5,567 bases of DNA from Oscillospiraceae bacterium. Lineage in GTDB: Bacteria; Bacillota; Clostridia; Oscillospirales; Ruminococcaceae. The notes beneath the pieces are model-generated. The model saw only the letters and a program-made list of their open reading frames with translations, made no database searches and was not told the DNA's origin. Of the stretch, positions 4,801 through 5,567 are shown piece by piece. Position 1 is the stretch's first letter. The number at the start of each line of letters is the position of its first letter. The translations under genes were made by a program, and so were the position numbers. The DNA is taken from contig JAEDOB010000157.1 in NCBI GenBank assembly GCA_016302225.1, forward strand, positions 1-5,567. The letters are read 5' to 3'.

Positions 4801-5567
4801 ATGTTTAATGTTGCCGTGGCACAGTCGGGCGGACCTACCGCCGCTATCAACGCTTCACTTTCGGGTGTTTTCAGCGGTGCGGAGCTTTGCCCCGAGGTCG
4901 GGGAAATTTACGGTTCCTTTAATGGCATCGAGGGGATTTTAAAGGACGAGCTTATCGACCTGCGGAAGGTGCTTATTACCGAGCATGACAAGGAGCTGCT
5001 GATGAAAACGCCTTCCACTATTCTCGGTTCATGCAGATATAAGCTGAAAAGTCCCGAAGATGATATTGAAAGCTATGAAAAAATCTGTGAAACCTTCAAG
5101 CGTCACAACATAAAAATGTTTTTCTATATCGGCGGAAATGATTCTATGGACACGGTCATGAAGCTGGACGCTTATTTCAAGTCTGCGGGAATTGACATTA
5201 AGGTGGTAGGCGTTCCCAAGACCATTGACAATGATGTTACCGAAACAGATCATACCCCCGGATTTGGTTCGGCGGCGAAATATGTGGCGACCTCTTTGCA
5301 GGAGATAATCAGGGACAGCCGTGTTTACTCCATTCCGTCGGTGACTATCGTTGAAATAATGGGACGTGAAGCGGGCTGGCTGGCGGCTTCTTCCTGTGTT
5401 CTCAGGGCAAACGGTGAACCTGCTCCCCATATGATTTATCTGCCCGAGTCGGATTTTACAGTTGACAAATTTTTAGAAGATGTGCGTGAGGCACAGATGC
5501 GTTACAAGGCGGTCATTGTTGCTGTTTCCGAGGGTATCAAGTGCGATGATGAAAAGTATAAAAACGG
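4801..5567 (+). CDS. 6-phosphofructokinase, probably pyrophosphate-dependent (3' end cut by window)
   Basis: The first 255 residues of a phosphofructokinase are present. The reading frame is open to the window edge, and full-length members of this type run to roughly 400 residues or more. The enzyme phosphorylates fructose 6-phosphate to fructose 1,6-bisphosphate in glycolysis. The donor-binding loop AQSGGPTAAINAS is at 7-19. The catalytic motif PKTIDND is at 139-145, with base Asp143 (Asp127 of E. coli PfkA). MGREAGWLAA is at 187-196 and VSEG at 242-245. Lys140 replaces the glycine (124) of ATP enzymes, and Asp114 replaces glycine 104. Both are the accepted marks of PPi-type enzymes, which work reversibly. 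The usual metal aspartate before it is Asn113 (GGND instead of GGDD). By alignment to MGR, the position of E. coli Arg162 is Ser180. The gene has its own promoter and stands apart from yifB. Confidence 0.93.
   Translation, partial: MFNVAVAQSGGPTAAINASLSGVFSGAELCPEVGEIYGSFNGIEGILKDELIDLRKVLITEHDKELLMKTPSTILGSCRYKLKSPEDDIESYEKICETFKRHNIKMFFYIGGNDSMDTVMKLDAYFKSAGIDIKVVGVPKTIDNDVTETDHTPGFGSAAKYVATSLQEIIRDSRVYSIPSVTIVEIMGREAGWLAASSCVLRANGEPAPHMIYLPESDFTVDKFLEDVREAQMRYKAVIVAVSEGIKCDDEKYKN

Noticed and set aside
4727..4942. Plus-strand open frame starting in the pfk leader
   Set aside because: It has no Shine-Dalgarno and runs out of frame across the conserved start of the phosphofructokinase. Its translation has no family features.
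5029..5430. 133-residue minus-strand open frame
   Set aside because: It is antisense to the conserved phosphofructokinase core, and its translation resembles no family I know.
1..5567. Mobile element, defence system, CRISPR array or new multi-gene system
   Set aside because: No transposase, integrase, terminal repeats, spaced direct repeats or unknown gene cluster is present. All six genes fall into known families.

Overview
The window looks like ordinary chromosomal sequence from a Gram-positive anaerobe of the Clostridia. I would guess a Ruminococcus-like member of the Oscillospiraceae. The grounds are protein-level resemblance, strong Shine-Dalgarno sites, AT-rich intergenic DNA around moderately GC-balanced genes, and a PPi-type phosphofructokinase. 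This is inference, not a database match. All six genes lie on the plus strand. I see no tRNA, rRNA, CRISPR array, insertion sequence or other mobile element.

Bases 1-104 form an AT-rich leader with a striking set of alternating half-sites (TTTACAG / CTGTAAA, four copies). These overlap possible promoters pointing both ways. From 105 to 2076 lies a short histidine-biosynthesis cluster: hisF, a GNAT acetyltransferase, hisI and hisE. The genes are almost touching (4-nt gap, 16-nt gap, 4-nt overlap). HisE and HisI act on consecutive early intermediates (PR-ATP to PR-AMP to ProFAR). HisF, with its glutaminase partner HisH (not in this window), makes the imidazole ring and releases AICAR. The other his genes must lie elsewhere. 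The inserted GNAT has no evident Shine-Dalgarno site and is probably translated by coupling to hisF.

From 2132 to 4611 follow an alpha/beta hydrolase of the monoacylglycerol-lipase/lysophospholipase type, with a complete Ser-Asp-His triad, and a YifB/ComM-family Mg-chelatase-like AAA+ ATPase that starts with GTG. Short gaps without visible terminators (55 and 14 nt) allow read-through from the his genes, although function gives no reason for the pairing.

Bases 4612-4800 are intergenic and hold a convincing sigma-A promoter (TTGATT, 17 nt, TGG-TATACT). A small palindrome lies in its spacer, and a roughly 100-nt leader follows. The final gene is a phosphofructokinase truncated by the window edge. 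Its residues at the phosphoryl-donor site (GGND and PKTIDND) point to pyrophosphate rather than ATP as donor.

I find no convincing undescribed system. The points most worth a second look are the palindrome array before hisF, the atypical metal-site residues in HisI, the GNAT gene inside the his cluster, and the Asp-to-Asn change in the phosphofructokinase metal motif.
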